The notes under the pieces are model-generated. The model did no database searches, was not told the DNA's origin, and saw only the letters and a list, made by a program, of their open reading frames with translations. Below, piece after piece: positions 1 to 12,073 of a stretch of DNA of 64,000 nucleotides. How positions within the stretch are numbered: position 1 is the stretch's first letter; every line of letters starts with the position of its first letter. Source of the DNA: Asterias amurensis (lineage: Eukaryota > Echinodermata > Asteroidea > Forcipulatida > Asteriidae); assembly GCF_032118995.1 (NCBI RefSeq), contig NC_092666.1, forward strand, positions 15,253,950 through 15,317,949. The letters run 5' to 3'. A program made the translations under genes and the position numbers.

Positions 1-1220
1 GAAACACTTCATTCGACTGACAAAAACTCCAGTTTGTTAGAAAAAGAGTGAATCGCAAAACTGAATTTGACCACAGCCACGCAGGCCTAAAGTATCAATT
101 TTGACTTGTAGGGCTATACAGATTTGATACACCAAAATATACAACCAGCGTCTTACCTTCCGCAAATTAAGTTTCAGGATTCTTTTAAGAATCACAATTT
201 GAGCACTCTGATGTATCCCACATTCACTGACGTCTCCAATAAACCAACTGTCAGATGACGTAGTGTGTGATTTCTATACCCACTGCAAAGGTTTTTTCTC
301 TCTTTCTTGGCCTTGGCAAGCTTTGAGAGGAGCGTGGTTGAACAATACCAACGCTGCCGTTGGTCGCAGGTTACAAAGATCTTGATAAAATTAGCGGTTT
401 TTTAATTGAATATATCTGGAACTGTCGAGGATGCCATCGATCGATCTCGTTTAATATTCTGTAACGGGCAATAACGGCGCATGTAAAGAGAGGGAAACTG
501 GGGACAGAAAAAGACACGTCATCGAAATATTATTTGTATTCCTTCGTAATACGTTTCTTTTATAGAAATCTTGTTTTGCGATGACAAATTTCGAGAGAGC
601 AATAACAAACTATAGGTCCCATATTAACTTAAAAAGGCAATTGCTAAGTTCGAGTGTACAACAAATGTGTATTAAACAAACTTATTATATTTTGTTTATT
701 CAACTCGCGCATTATTTTGTTTTATTCAGATACAAATACCACATAATAATGCGCAAAATTTCCCCGAGGCAATGTCATAAAATAAAAACTCGCGTCGCCC
801 TCTGTTGATGAATCCTTGCGCACCTCTACTGAATGTCATTATGGGGAGTCCGACAACTGCAACCCCGATGACCTGTGACGTAGAATACTTGTTTGTACCG
901 TTACATGGTGGCCGCTAGTTTTAAGTTTTTGTTTGATTATTATTTGTTTTTATTTTATTTAAGTTTTTGTTACCTGTTTTTTTTTATTTATTATTATTTT
1001 ATTTTTTTTATCTGTACCTTTAGTGGGTTTGTACGTCTGGGATGAGTCTTCTGTGAAATGTTTTCCCAAACCATGGCCCAACTCTTACCTAAACCCAAGA
1101 TGAACGCAACTAGTGGACCATGTTCTGTCATTCAATGTAGTTCCAGTTTGGATATGAAAGTCAATAACGAAACAATGTATCTTTAATATTATTAAACGTT
1201 CCTTTAAGTTTAGTCTTTTC
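1..1220. other. Non-coding stretch left of the inverted duplication
   Basis: No convincing exon is visible. The sequence is AT-rich with T-rich runs around 920-1010. The only ORF of note (581-808) has low-complexity composition, no recognisable domain and no splice context. Homology to the right-hand arm begins only after about 1220. Confidence 0.5.
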
Positions 1221-1504
1221 AAACTATATCACATTGTATCAAAATAAAAAATGTACGTTCTGGTAATATCGAGACAACCTTTAATAACCCGTGACAATGA
1301 TTCTTTGAGTCTGGTTCCTTTCACTCGGTTTTATTACGTCATTGATCAATGAAACCCTTTTAAAACAGTTTTTACGATGAATAGATTGCAACATTGAGCT
1401 CAACTAGAACAAATAAAGCAAGTGCATTTAACGACAAACCATACAACAATCTGAACTCATTTGTAGACTTCTAATGGCAATTTCATCATTCGGTGCAAGC
1501 GATG

Positions 1505-1725
1505 CCACTGGTTGGTTAGCATTTTGTCAAGGCCTTCTTGTCTTGTGCAACTTCGTACAGCCGCTATCCCGAGCGACTGGAGGGGAAGACCACGTGCGCA
1601 AGTCGAGTGGCGAAGCCATCACTCGGTGCGTGGTCTCACTTTCCAGTCGCTGAGGATCGCGGCTTTACGAAGTTGTCCAAGCCACAAAGGCCTTGACAAA
1701 AGGCTACTTGTTGGTCATTATTGTG
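1505..1725. repeat. Foldback element, left-arm copy
   Basis: An imperfect inverted repeat: the outer parts read TTTTGTCAAGGCC and GGCCTTGACAAAA, and the inner parts carry CGACTGGAGGGGAAGACCACG mirrored as CGTGGTCTCACTTTCCAGTCG (differing at a few bases). A matching copy sits at 11570-11795 in the right arm, so the insertion predates the inverted duplication. The 121-residue ORF across it is a by-product. Confidence 0.7.
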
Positions 1726-2764
1726 GCTGTGCAGACGGCAGAGTGAAGTCAGATCGGGCCTTTAAATACGATTTGGTAGTCACTCTTAAAAAATACAGCA
1801 ACAACAATTTTATTTGGTTGAGTCGTTGGAAAAGGCATTTTGAGCAACAGTTCAATTCGAAGAATCTGGTTGTGTAAAACAAATTCAGTTTTATATATCC
1901 CAGATTTGAATCTGAGAGAGTTGTGTAGGATTATTCTTCCTGCATAGATTATTGCTCCGGTTTACGGCTAAACGCGCACCCCGACTACCTGTTGGAATTA
2001 TAGTATTCGCATGTTTAGTAAACATGTACATTAATTTGAACAGGATTAAAACAACCGAACCATTAAAAAACAAAGGTCATGTCGGAGTGACGTGGAAGCG
2101 GGCCTGAAAGGTGTTATACGGGATTGATAACAAACATTTTTATTTTGTTTGAAAAATTACTGATCATGAACATTAATGAAACCATTTTGTACTGTGTTTG
2201 GCCATGAACTTATGAACTTACACGAATTCGACAGTGAAATATCCCAAGTTCTGTCCACTTTTGTGCACTCATACAATAATAGCAACATTGAGATTTCTGC
2301 CTGGCAATATGAATATGGAAATTAACATTAGCATAAAATACAAACGGGAAAAAATACCGTAAAATGGCAAAACGTAAAGCCCACGAAGCGTCAAAACTTC
2401 ACGGAATTGTAGGCATAACACTGTTAAGGGTCTTCATCATACGAATGGTAATAACTCTGAAAATTAATGGCAATACAAACAAACTTTGTAAGAAGTACAG
2501 CAGCTTGCATAAAGCATTTAGAGAAACATTTCACTTTGAACGACGACTAGTCGGTTATGGAAAAGGATCTCACTTATCACCCAAACAAAATATTTGAAAA
2601 AGAAGCGTTACCACAGTAACGCTTTTCAGATTGTACGATCCTATTGGGGATTTTCTCTTCCTGCGGCGTGTATATAATATTAATCGCTCCGGAGTTTCGG
2701 CAATATCTAAAATTACTCAACCCCCCCCCCCCCCCTTTTGAAATAAATTCCCACAGGTTAGTTT

Positions 2765-3140
2765 ACAACTAAACACCCACACTATTGGTAATTATCAAAG
2801 ACCAGTCTTCTCACTTGGTGTATCTCATATGCATGAAATAACAAATCTGTGAAAATTTGAACTCAGTTGGTCGTCGAAGTTGTGATAATAATGGAAGAAA
2901 AAACACCCTTTCACAGGAAGTTGTGTGCTTTGAGACTGATGCTTGATTTCGAGACCTCAAAATCTAATTCTGATCAAATTCGTGTAAAATTACTTCTTTC
3001 TTGAAAACTACGTTACTTCAGAGGGAACCGTTTATCACAATGTTTTATACTACCAACCTCTCCCCATTACTCGTTTACCAAGTAAGGTTTTATGCTAATA
3101 ATTATTTTGAGTAATTACCAATAGTGTCCACTGCCTTTAA
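2765..3140 (-). mobile_element. ~380-bp MITE-like repeat, family A
   Basis: Copy of the window's most frequent repeat. One end reads like CACTATTGGTAATTATCAAAG and the other like CCAATAGTGTCCACTGCC, followed by TTTAA. The inside holds the family landmarks: GCATGAAATAACAAA, a GAAAAAACACCC block and ACTACGTTACTTCAGAGGG. It lies just past the 3' end of the left-arm gene and is absent from the right arm, so it inserted after the duplication. No coding capacity. Confidence 0.7.
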
Positions 3141-3258
3141 AACAACCGATCGGTTCAAAAAAACAAAGGTAAACAACGCTTTAAAAAAAAAAAACTGAAA
3201 GTGTGGTTTTGTTTACCGCCGCTCATTAATTAGAGGTGTTGTCGTTTGACTAATGTTC

Positions 3259-6097
3259 TTAAAACGGAGTACAGAGATCGATGAAAACCCATTGAACTTC
3301 TGTGTCGTCTGCTCCGAATGTAACATACCAGCTTGTGACATCAAGTTGAGATGGACTTTGGCTAGAAGAAAAAGACCATTGTGTGGCCAAGGTGATAAGG
3401 CCGCCATTGATGGTTACCGAGATGGTTTTACCGATGATGTATATGCCACGGACTGTACTCCTTTCACTCCATGTGTCTTCCATTACTTTGATGTTCAAGG
3501 TGGTCTCACTTATACCTGAGTAAACAAAACAAAATACGACATCTGAATAATATTGGGAAAAGGTTATAGTAAACTTCATTATGCTGAAGCTGCTGGCATA
3601 GCTTGGTATGAAAAGGCTTAATTGTTGAGTCTTTCAAATTATCAAGTTACATCACAAACTATTGATTTTTCTATTAATGACAATGTATAAGTAGAACTTT
3701 CAGGTTCTACTTCTAATTTGTCGCAAATAAAGTGAAACTGACGGACCGATTGACAGACATGTACCCACCAATACGATATATTTGGTTCTCGGGAGTATTT
3801 GCAGAGAACACCAAACTAGCGAGACCAGCCAGTGAGTCAACTTTGAACTCGATGCGAAGAGGCTCTGGTAATGCTGATGGTATCTCCACAAACTCTCCTA
3901 TTGCTGTTGTGCGGGTAAATTGACATGGTAGCGCCACAGATGTACTGGATGCTTCAGCAACTAAATATCAAATTGTTAAGAAATGCACAAAATAAGCCAC
4001 AGCTAAAGATAAACCGCGCGTATAAAAAGACGGCATAATTACTTTAAGCCCGGTTCATACTTCATTCGGATGCGAATTCATAGCGAATTTGACGTAAATT
4101 TTACGTCACAACTTTCTTCTCGCAGCGATATTCGCAAGTGAGTAGAGCAGAGGGGAGCTGCTGCGAATTATTCGTTGCGAATTTGTGACGTGAACATTCG
4201 CTTCGCATTCGCAGGAAGTATACTATATGAACCAGGCTTTATGCTCTCACTCTCACACTTGGGCGAATATCTTGCGAATACAAATGTTTGAAATTCGCGA
4301 TGAATTTGCCCAAAAGTTGCGATTTGATAGTGAATATGTTCTCTGTCGTCCTTAAACCTCTGCTTACCAATATCTTACGCATAATACACATGCTTTACCA
4401 ACAGTACCAATGGCTTACCAAATGCTTACGCAAATCGATGGCTTCACAACATTCGCTGAATGTACGGAAGCGCTATTGCTGCTCTCACAGTGGCGAATGT
4501 TCTTGCGAAGATAAATATTTGAATTTCGCGTTAAACTGGTCCAAAATGGCGGTTGGATAGTGAATATTGTCATCTCGGCCTCACCCCTCGATCATCCGCG
4601 GTCGGCCCTCTCCTTACCAATATCTTACGAATATATTACCATGATTATCATATTACCTGCTTATCAACGCTTGTCAATGCCTTTGAACGTTGCAAACGCC
4701 TACGCATGATTTACCAACGTTACCAATGCTTACGAAAATCACGCCGAATGACCCTCTTCGCAACATTCGCTGAAATTAACAAACCGGTTTGTAAATTGAG
4801 CGATCTTCGTATAAGGAGGTGGGAAATAATTTGTGAACGTTCCGAATTTGTTACCAACGCTTACGAAGACAATGCGAATGCTGCGAAGTTTGAGCGATTG
4901 CAAATTATGTCCTTCCGATAGCATATTTGCTAGCATAGCGTGTGAGAGCAGCATAAAAGGACCAATCTTCGTATAAGGAGGTGGAGAATGACTTGTGAAC
5001 GTAGTGAATTTGTGGCGAATGTTGCGAAGTTTGAGCGATTGTTAAATATTTTCATTCGTAAGCACATTCGCTAGCATATTTTCCCCAGTGTGAGAGTAGT
5101 ATAAGTCACATTAATATTCGCAATTCTCCGAATAACTGATCCATATTATCAAAAAGAATAATCTCAAAGATCATTTAGACCCACAAACAACCATTTCGGT
5201 TTGACATGATTACTACTCAGAGTAGTCTCATTGCAATCCGTGTGAATGGGTATGTGGTCAAACAGGGCGAGTATTTTGTATGAATGTATATTTGGACAAG
5301 ATTTTAAAGGCAGTGGACACTATTGGTAATTACTCAAAATAATTATTGGCATAAAACCTTACTTTGTAACGAGTAATAGGGAGAGGTTGGTGGTATAAAA
5401 CATTGTGAGAAACAGCTCCCTCTGAAGTGACCTAGTTTTGGAGAAAGGAGTAATAATTTTCCACGAAATTGATTTCGAGACCTCAAGTTTAGAACTTGAG
5501 GTCTCGAAATCAACCGTCTAAACGCACACAACTTCGTGTGACAAGGGTGTTTTTTCTTTCATAGTTATCTTGCAACTCCGACGACCGATCGAGCTCAAAC
5601 TTTCACAGGTTTGTTATTTTATGCATATGTTAAGATACCTTAAGTGAGAAGACTGATCTTTGACAACTACCAACAGTGTACACTGTCTTTAAGTGAACAA
5701 ATTTAGCAGTTTTTTGCAGCTTACCGTCTGTAGGTTCTTCCTTGACATCTTGGTGAAACAAGACGCATCCTGAGGACCGCACTGTCTTAGCTTCCTCTGG
5801 CAATGTGATATTGAGCTGGCAGAGGTTTTGATCTTGGCAGTATCTGAAAGACTCACAGATACCGTCCCTCATGCAGATTAAACCACACATCACAGCCGAA
5901 GGAGCAGTGACATTGCGAGTGAAGCTTTCACCCGATGCGTGAATGCCTCCGACGGGTCCGGGACCGGGGCAAGAGGGTCGAGTTGGTCCCTCCCCGGAGT
6001 AAAGGGATCGTCGCTTGAAACAAGTGCAGTGCCCGTCCGAAGCTACAGTTACAAAGACTGTCGTCAAAATGGCGGTAGCGCGCAACATGGCCGCCAT
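3259..6097 (-). CDS. Secreted PAN/apple-like + Methyltransf_FA-like protein (left-arm copy, intact)
   Basis: Three exons on the minus strand: 6097-5725, 3960-3769 and 3515-3259 (stop included), giving 273 residues with matching phases and GT..AG ends. I chose the ATG at 6097 because it starts a clean signal peptide (MAAMLRATAILTTVFVTVAS) in a good context (ACAATGG); an in-frame ATG lies upstream at 6136. Exon 1 encodes eight spaced cysteines with MCGLICMRDGICESFRYC, which resembles a PAN/apple domain. Exons 2-3 encode a beta-rich domain with VEIPSALPEPLRIEF, TPENQIYRIGG and TSWYVTFG, resembling the Methyltransf_FA (farnesoic acid O-methyltransferase) fold found in many invertebrate secreted proteins; despite the name, no enzymatic role follows. 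The protein ends LCTPF. Its mirror paralogue is at 8381-10160. Likely extracellular recognition or adhesion, by inference. Domain names are moderate-confidence reads by eye. Confidence 0.75.
4046..4240. mobile_element. Foldback MITE in intron 1 of the left-arm gene
   Basis: Termini are inverted: AGCCCGGTTCATACTTC at the left and GAAGTATACTATATGAACC at the right, followed by AGGCTTT. The inside is rich in GCGAAT/ATTCGC. It is absent from the mirrored intron of the right-arm gene. Confidence 0.6.
4241..5104. mobile_element. Terminal-inverted-repeat element rich in GCGAAT/CTTACGA motifs
   Basis: The left end reads GCTCTCACTCTCACACTTGGG and the right end CCCCAGTGTGAGAGTAGTAT, which are inverted copies. 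The interior repeats short words such as TTACCAA and GCGAATG and has two similar blocks with GATCTTCGTATAAGGAGGTG (near 4802 and 4963). The ORFs across it (4288-4560, 4553-4921) look like chance. Probably a non-autonomous DNA element. Confidence 0.55.
5305..5694 (+). mobile_element. ~380-bp MITE-like repeat, family A
   Basis: Begins AAAGGCAGTGGACACTATTGG and ends CAGTGTACACTGTCTTTAA. Inside are the family landmarks, including the short palindrome around ATTTCGAGACCTCAA / TTGAGGTCTCGAAAT (5466-5511). It sits in intron 1 of the left-arm gene, about 30 bp from the exon-1 donor, and is missing from the right-arm intron. Confidence 0.75.
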
Positions 6098-6136
6098 TGT
6101 AACATTAATGTCCAACATAACGCTATAGATTTGCAT

Positions 6137-8380
6137 GATTACATCAATCTACAAGTCATTAATGTCGAGTATAAGAAGAATCTTGCATCGAAATAAGTTG
6201 CTTGTTAATTTCAAATAATTGTCTACATTCGTCGGTAACACAAGCGCCACTTACACTCTTAACAATGATGTTTGTATGAGAGAGACTTTGCCTGTTGCCC
6301 GCTTGGTGTTTGAATCCCGTTGTGGGAGTTTGCCGAGTTCCATTGTAAACGACAAACCAACAAACATGTGTATGAATGTCGAGCTAAATGAAGTTTTGCC
6401 TGGTATCAATAGGCAGTGTGCGACCATACACTAGCGATCCAGTTCATCAACTGACTGTGATACGCATACAGAGCCATACATGAAGATGAAATAAAACAAA
6501 GAAAAACAAATATATTTTTTTTTAAATAGATGTTTGTCTCTTGTTGCCATGTAAACAAGTAAACAAAGACCTAAAGCAGTGTAGTGTAATCTGCCTTTTT
6601 ATTATCCCCACAGCGCCCACATTCCGTTACTAAGTAATATATTTTTTGTTAAGTTCAGACCACGTGCAAGACCAATTCATAGTATTATTTAAGTTGACAA
6701 CAAAAACTCATATCATAAAAAAATGCAGTCTATAATTTTAATTTAATATAATTATTGAAGTAGCGAAAAGAAGAATTTACCGTCGACGAAGGATAAAGAT
6801 TTTATTTTAGTCCGTCACGTTGTGTATGGTACCAACAACCTTGGTGTTCTAATTTCTGTTTCCCCGACTTAGAAGGGTAGTCTATTACCATTCATGGTCT
6901 TCTAACCACAAGATTCTTGTAATAGTCACAAAAGTAAATTTCCAGTTGACTGTCAACTCTCTTTGGTTAGCATCCATGAAAGAAACTAGTAATTAAAAAG
7001 TCATAGCCTAGCTTACGGGGGGGGGGGGATAATAAAAAATAAAAAAAAAGGAACCGAACAAAACAAAATGAACACGGGCATCTGCATGTCTGACCACAAT
7101 CTGCCGTGTAACTATATCATTTAAGTTTATTTCATTAAAGATTTGTATCAATTTTGTTTCTCGAAAACTGAATTGCAAGAGAATTTCATCATGCAAAAGA
7201 CACTGGCAGGTAAAACTCAACTAGCCATTGTATATAGACCTACAGGCTTCTTTCCCCCTGGGAAACAACCTCAAAGTCCACGTAGACATGCCGTAACCAA
7301 TCATCAAACACCAACTCAACCACCAATTAGCCAATCAGAAGCCAACGCGCTCGTGGCTACATTGCGTCACCACCTTGGCCCAAATTCGTAAGAGCTGCGC
7401 AAGCAGAAAACATTGCTTAAAACTTCTGTTAGCAAAATTAAGCAGGATACCGGTAAGAAGATGGTATGACATAGTATTTTAGCTGGTAACCCTATCTGGT
7501 TAGCATATTTTGGTTAGCTACTTTTGAGATAAGTAGCTCTATGGAAGTGGGCCAAGGGCCTACAAGCACAAAATGCCGGGCAAAATATATATGCTTACAA
7601 GGTTACCTGCCAAGGTGCCATTCCACCGCCAAACCTGTGACTGGTACCCTGTTTATTTATTTTCTAGCAGATCATCTTTGTTTTTGCAAAACTTTCTGCT
7701 TACGGAACTCCGTGGAATAGAGCCTAATTGTTTCCGTGGGCGGATTCAAACGTCTGGTAGTGCAAACAAAACAATTGCTATTTGTTTGTCCCCGTCACCG
7801 GGTGTGTTTTTATCAAGGTCATTGGTACATACAGAATTGACAGCAAGAACGGCCGATGCTTTGGGGTTTGTTTACAAGAGCCGGACAGTAAATTAAACGT
7901 CAGTTACCTCAAAGCTACGGCTGTCAATATCAATGAATGGTTTTCTGTTTACATATGCTTAGACTGGCACTGGTGCAGACCGCCCTAATTAAGTGCTTGC
8001 AATTTTTTCCAACAATGGTCGTGCGCCGCATGAAAACAAAATTGCATACGTCGCAAAATGCAGAAGTTTAGTGTTGTGAGGGTAATGATCAACAGAGGGC
8101 GCATCCAGTGCTCAGCGCGGTATTTTTAATAATGACTTCGCCGCCCAAATTTTATGACAATAAAGTGGCATGCCGTGGAAAGAGAATGATTCAATAGGAG
8201 TATAATACCCAGTTTTGTTAATTTGTGGTACTGAACTCTTCCTTAGCAATATTTGATAGCAAACTGATTTGAGCAATGGGTTTGCATTTCTTCCGAACTT
8301 ACATTTCACTGCTTTATGTAAGTATAATTAAAATTGTACATTGTTTTTGAACCTGTAAACACAGATCCAAGAATGTCACA
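6137..8380. other. Central spacer between the two head-to-head genes
   Basis: Contains the upstream regions of both duplicated genes. A stretch at 6235-6350 is related, in opposite orientation, to the tRNA-like repeat at 39.4 and 43.6 kb (shared TTTGAATCCCGTTGTGGGAG). Poly-G at 7018 and an A-rich tract follow. Around 7395-7565 is a fragment of the GCTAAGC-rich foldback family. ORFs at 7143, 7573 and 7782 have no domain support. No promoter motif is clear enough to call. Confidence 0.4.
6235..6350 (-). repeat. tRNA-like SINE fragment
   Basis: Contains CGCTTGGTGTTTGAATCCCG and GGGAGTTTGCCGAGTTC. The second motif recurs in reverse as CTCGGCAAACTCCCACAAGG at 43.64 kb and as GGCAAACTCCCACAAGG at 39.42 kb, defining one dispersed short repeat with a B-box-like core. 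Confidence 0.45.
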
Positions 8381-9108
8381 ATGATTGGCATTTTGTGGGA
8401 GCTAATCTTATTAGCGATAGTCGCCGTGACAGCAAGTGCTTCGGATGGGTACTGCACTTCTTTCAAGCGACGATCCCTTTACTCTGGGGAGGGACCAACT
8501 CGACCCTCTTGCCCCGGTCCCGGACCCGTCGGAGGCATTCACGCATCGGGTGAAAGCTTCACCCGCAATGTCACTGCTCTTTCGGCTGTGATGTGTGGTT
8601 TAATCTGCATGAGGGATGGTATCTGTGAATCTTTCAGATACTGCCAAGATCAAAACCTCTGCCAGCTCAATACCACATTGCCAGAGAGAGCTATGACAGT
8701 GCGGTCCTCGAGATGCGTCTTGCTTGACAAAGACATCCAGGATGAATCTACCACCCGGGTGGGTGAATCTACAGAGGGTAAGCAAGATAAACTACTTTTA
8801 AAAACTATCTGCGGGGGAGGGGACCAAAGCCGCCCACACCCCCAGTTCCCCTCGCCACACTCCCAATTGAAATTAAGACTCAGTTTCAACAATTTTGCCA
8901 AACCACATTACTGATTTTGTCTGTTCATGTCATTTCTATGAATCATGTACGACGATTTCCGCACACAGATTGATTATTCATCTCACATTAAAATCATCTT
9001 CAAAGTCATGATCCTGCTGAATAAAGTTATTGTACCATAAAACAAGCTCCTAAGTGCATCCCGGACATGCTCAAACCGAGATCTCAACAAAGACGTCTCA
9101 TGAATGGC

Positions 9109-9148
<40 letters not shown>

Positions 9149-10160
9149 TGTGTAGGTTACCTGTTCCATTGCCGTTATTGCTGTGACTTATAAGTTCCAA
9201 TAACTCTTTCTGTCTGATGTTTTTGCTATTGACATACAATTCTTCAAAATTTGCGTTAGAAAAAGTGACACTAAGCACAGTGATTAGTATTGATATTATG
9301 TCATTTGTGTTCGCCATAACTGCTGCTTATTTTTTGAAGTATCGTGTACCCAATCATACCTCATACTATATTATTGCTTGTTTAATTTCGACATAAAAAT
9401 GTACATTATTGTATTATTGTTTTGTATGACAGCATTGAAATAAATGTACTGAATATTAATAACTTTATTGTATATTTTTCACTATTGACATGATAGTAAC
9501 TACTGAAGCATTCAGTACATCTGTGGCGCTACCATGTGATCACTGGACTCGCACAACAGTAAAGGAGGAGTTTGTGGATATACCATCGGCATTCCAGGTA
9601 CCTCTTCGCCTAGAGTTCAAAGCTGACTTGGGCCTTAATGATCAGCAGGCTTAAGTGATATTTTTTGCAAATACTCCCGAGAACCGAATGTACAAAGTTG
9701 GTATGTAGATCATGACTCATGGCTTGTTATTTTAACCTTTTTGCACCCCCCCCCCAAAAAAAATAGTTATAGTCATTTAAATTGGGTATCATTTTAAAGA
9801 CAATTAAACCCCAAAACGCAAGTATATAGCTTCAGAATTACGGGGTTTTGTTCGCACTTATTATTCATAATTATGTCGTTTTGGGTTTGGTTTTAATCAG
9901 GAATAAGTGCCTCCAGTTTGTACATCAATTTCTTTGACTGGTTTGACTGGATCACAACAAAAGAGATTAGTGTCAGTTACACCGGTTCGTACATCGTGGT
10001 AACCATCAATGGCGACAGCATCACCGTGGACATACAAGGGACTCAGGTTCTTAATTACCGAAGTCCATCTATACCTCAAGTCACCAAATGGTACGTTGCC
10101 TTCGGAGTACTCTACACAATAATTCAATGGGATTTCGTCGATCCATGCAACCCATTTTAA
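8381..10160 (+). pseudogene. Mirror paralogue of the PAN/Methyltransf_FA-like gene, with an in-frame stop
   Basis: Three exons match the left-arm gene: 8381-8777, 9497-9700 and 9901-10160 (stop included). Phases agree, and the total would be 286 residues if open. Exon 1 has a signal peptide (LILLAIVAVTASAS) and is nearly identical to its partner through the PAN-like part (MCGLICMRDGICESFRYC). Exon 2 keeps EEFVDIPSAF and ANTPENRMYKVG but has TAA at 9652-9654 in the frame set by both neighbouring exons. The surrounding bases align poorly with the partner, as after a small deletion. Exon 3 is open and ends VDPCNPF. Either the gene is a recent pseudogene, or it makes a short secreted PAN-like protein of about 185 residues. 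Reading through exon 1 past its donor also gives a 177-residue ORF. The splice sites themselves still look good. Confidence 0.65.
9109..9147. repeat. (TTGA)n microsatellite
   Basis: About nine tandem copies of the 4-bp unit TTGA in intron 1 of the right-arm gene. Confidence 0.85.
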
Positions 10161-10869
10161 GATTCGTTTGGTAAAACGATAACACATTTAATTAATCCGT
10201 TATGACGCCATGAGCACGTGGTGTACAAAAACACACTAACTTTCAGTTTTACATTTTTAATACATTGTAAACCTGCGGTTTTTCGAACCAATCGATTTTT
10301 TTAAATCAATTATAATGAGGGTTTTTCATTAAAACTAACCTGTGACAAATTCATTTCGCCGAAACTCTGGAAGGAGTAATACTATTTTCGCAGGAAGAAT
10401 AATCCCTTTAGGAAAACACAGAAGCGATAATACTGCATGCGGTACACTTCTTTTTTAAACATTGGTTGGGTGATAATTGATATCTTTTCCATAACCGACG
10501 AGTCGTTCAAAGTGAAATCTTTATCATTATGCATGCTGCTTATTACCAAACGTATAAACACCCCCAAACAATGTTAAACGAGGCCTGATTTATAAGCACG
10601 TTCGTCGAGGCCTACGTTTTCATGTAGTTTTGACGCTTCGTGGGCTTTACTTTTTGCCATTTTACGGTATTTTTCCCGCTTGTATTTTATGCTAAATGCT
10701 TATTTCCATATTCGTATAAAAACGTATGATAAATTGCCAAGCAGAAATCTCAATGTTGCTATTATTGTATGAGTGCACACTGAAGTGGACAGAACTTGGG
10801 AGATTTTGTTGTTGTAATGATTTATAAGCATGTTCGTTGATGGCAGAAAGGCAAAACACGGACACAATA

Positions 10870-11124
10870 TGGTTCTAGTGTTGTGGTGCATTGTGTGAAG
10901 TGTTTTAAACTCCTTTACTGCGCCTCATTAGGTTTGCTGGGCTGACAATTTGAACGACTATTACGTAAGCAATGACGGCACCACGCCCAAGACCCAACTG
11001 CTATTCTTAACAACTTGCTTACGTAATAGTCGTTCAAATTGTCAGCCTAGCAAACCTGATGAGGCGCAGTAAAAGAATTTAAGGAATTTAAAACGCTTCA
11101 CACAATGCACCACAACACTAGTTT
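10870..11124. mobile_element. Foldback MITE present only in the right arm
   Basis: Long inverted arms: CTAGTGTTGTGGTGCATTGT at the left and ACAATGCACCACAACACTAG at the right. They continue inward through GCGCCTCATTAGGTTTGCTG and its near-complement, ending at a loop around 10975-11010. The flanking sequence is continuous in the left arm (near 2175-2200), so the insertion followed the inverted duplication. Confidence 0.8.
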
Positions 11125-11569
11125 GAAGTTCATAATGAATACCTTTAAGGCCCGCTCTTACGTAACAATGACATCACTCTAACATAAACACCTTAACAAG
11201 CAAAGTATACCTAAGGTTTTCAGAACCGCTGGATCGTATAAATGTTGATGTAGGCCTATACAATAAAACATGCGAATATTTTATTTCAAAAGGTAGCCAC
11301 CTTTGTTGAGATATCGCCGAGAAACCGAACAAATAGTCCACACATGAAGAATAATCTCTAGTAGTAGGAGTACACAACCAGAGAAACGTTACCGCAGTAA
11401 TGCTTATCACATTCAAATTCGAGATATAAAAACCGAGTTTTTTTTTACATGGCCACATTTCTTCGATCGAGTTGAAATGCAAACGCTGCTGTAAGATTCT
11501 AACCAAAAATAAATCATTGCAGCCTTTAATTTTAAGAGCAAACATTCCCTTGAAGGCCCGCTCTGGTTT

Positions 11570-11795
11570 CACTCTGCTGTCTGCACAGCCACAATACATG
11601 TATTGACTTCGTGGCTTAGACAACTTCGTAGAGCCGCGATCCTCAGCGACTGGAAAGTGAGACCACGCACCGAGTGTTGCTTCGCCACTCGACCTGCGTG
11701 CGTGGTCTCCCCTTCCAGTCGCTCGGGATCGCGGTTGTACGAAGCTGTCCAAGCCACGTGGGCCTTGACAAAAGGCTAACCGACCAGTGGCATCG
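11570..11795. repeat. Foldback element, right-arm copy
   Basis: Mirror partner of the element at 1505-1725, with the same inverted structure (GGCCTTGACAAAAGGCTA outer end, CGACTGGAAAGTGAGACCACG inner arm). The 215-residue minus-strand ORF over it is a by-product. Confidence 0.65.
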
Positions 11796-12073
11796 CTTGC
11801 AATAACGGGTGAAACTACCATTAGTTTACAAACGAGTTTCTGATTGTTTTATGGGTTGCTTTTAGTTGCTAGCTCAATGTTGCAATATATTTATTGTAAG
11901 AACTGTTTGAAAAACGGTTCCATTGATCAATGACGTAATAAAAACCGAGTGAAAGGAACCAGACTAAAAAGAATCATTGTCCGTTATTTAAAGGCTGTCT
12001 CAATATTACCAGAGCGCATTTTATTATTGATACAATTTGATTTAATTGGAACTGCTACTGATAGGAACGTGTA

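Larger units (their letters stand above)
1220..12040. repeat. Large imperfect inverted duplication (arms ~1.2-6.1 kb and ~8.4-12.0 kb)
   Basis: Reading the right arm backwards reproduces landmarks of the left arm in order. The outer ends share the stretch with TTACGTCATTGATCAATG (left near 1335, right near 11930). Next come the GCAAGCGATGCCACTGG foldback (1500 and 11800), the 'CCCACGAAGCGTCAAAAC' stretch (2380 and 10635), the 'CCCAAGTTCTGTCCACTT' stretch (2245 and 10795), and then the three exons of the paired genes. Arms differ by later insertions: transposon copies at 2.77-3.14, 4.05-5.10 and 5.31-5.69 kb occur only on the left, and a foldback element at 10.87-11.12 kb only on the right. 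The central ~2.2 kb (6.14-8.38 kb) shows no clear mirror homology. The two genes therefore start head-to-head and read outward. Confidence 0.85.

Noticed and set aside
1512-1877. 121-residue ORF
   Set aside because: It lies over a foldback element that recurs at 11.6 kb and has no domain or splice context.
11174-11821. 215-residue minus-strand ORF
   Set aside because: Overlaps the right-arm foldback. The mirrored left arm does not conserve this frame.
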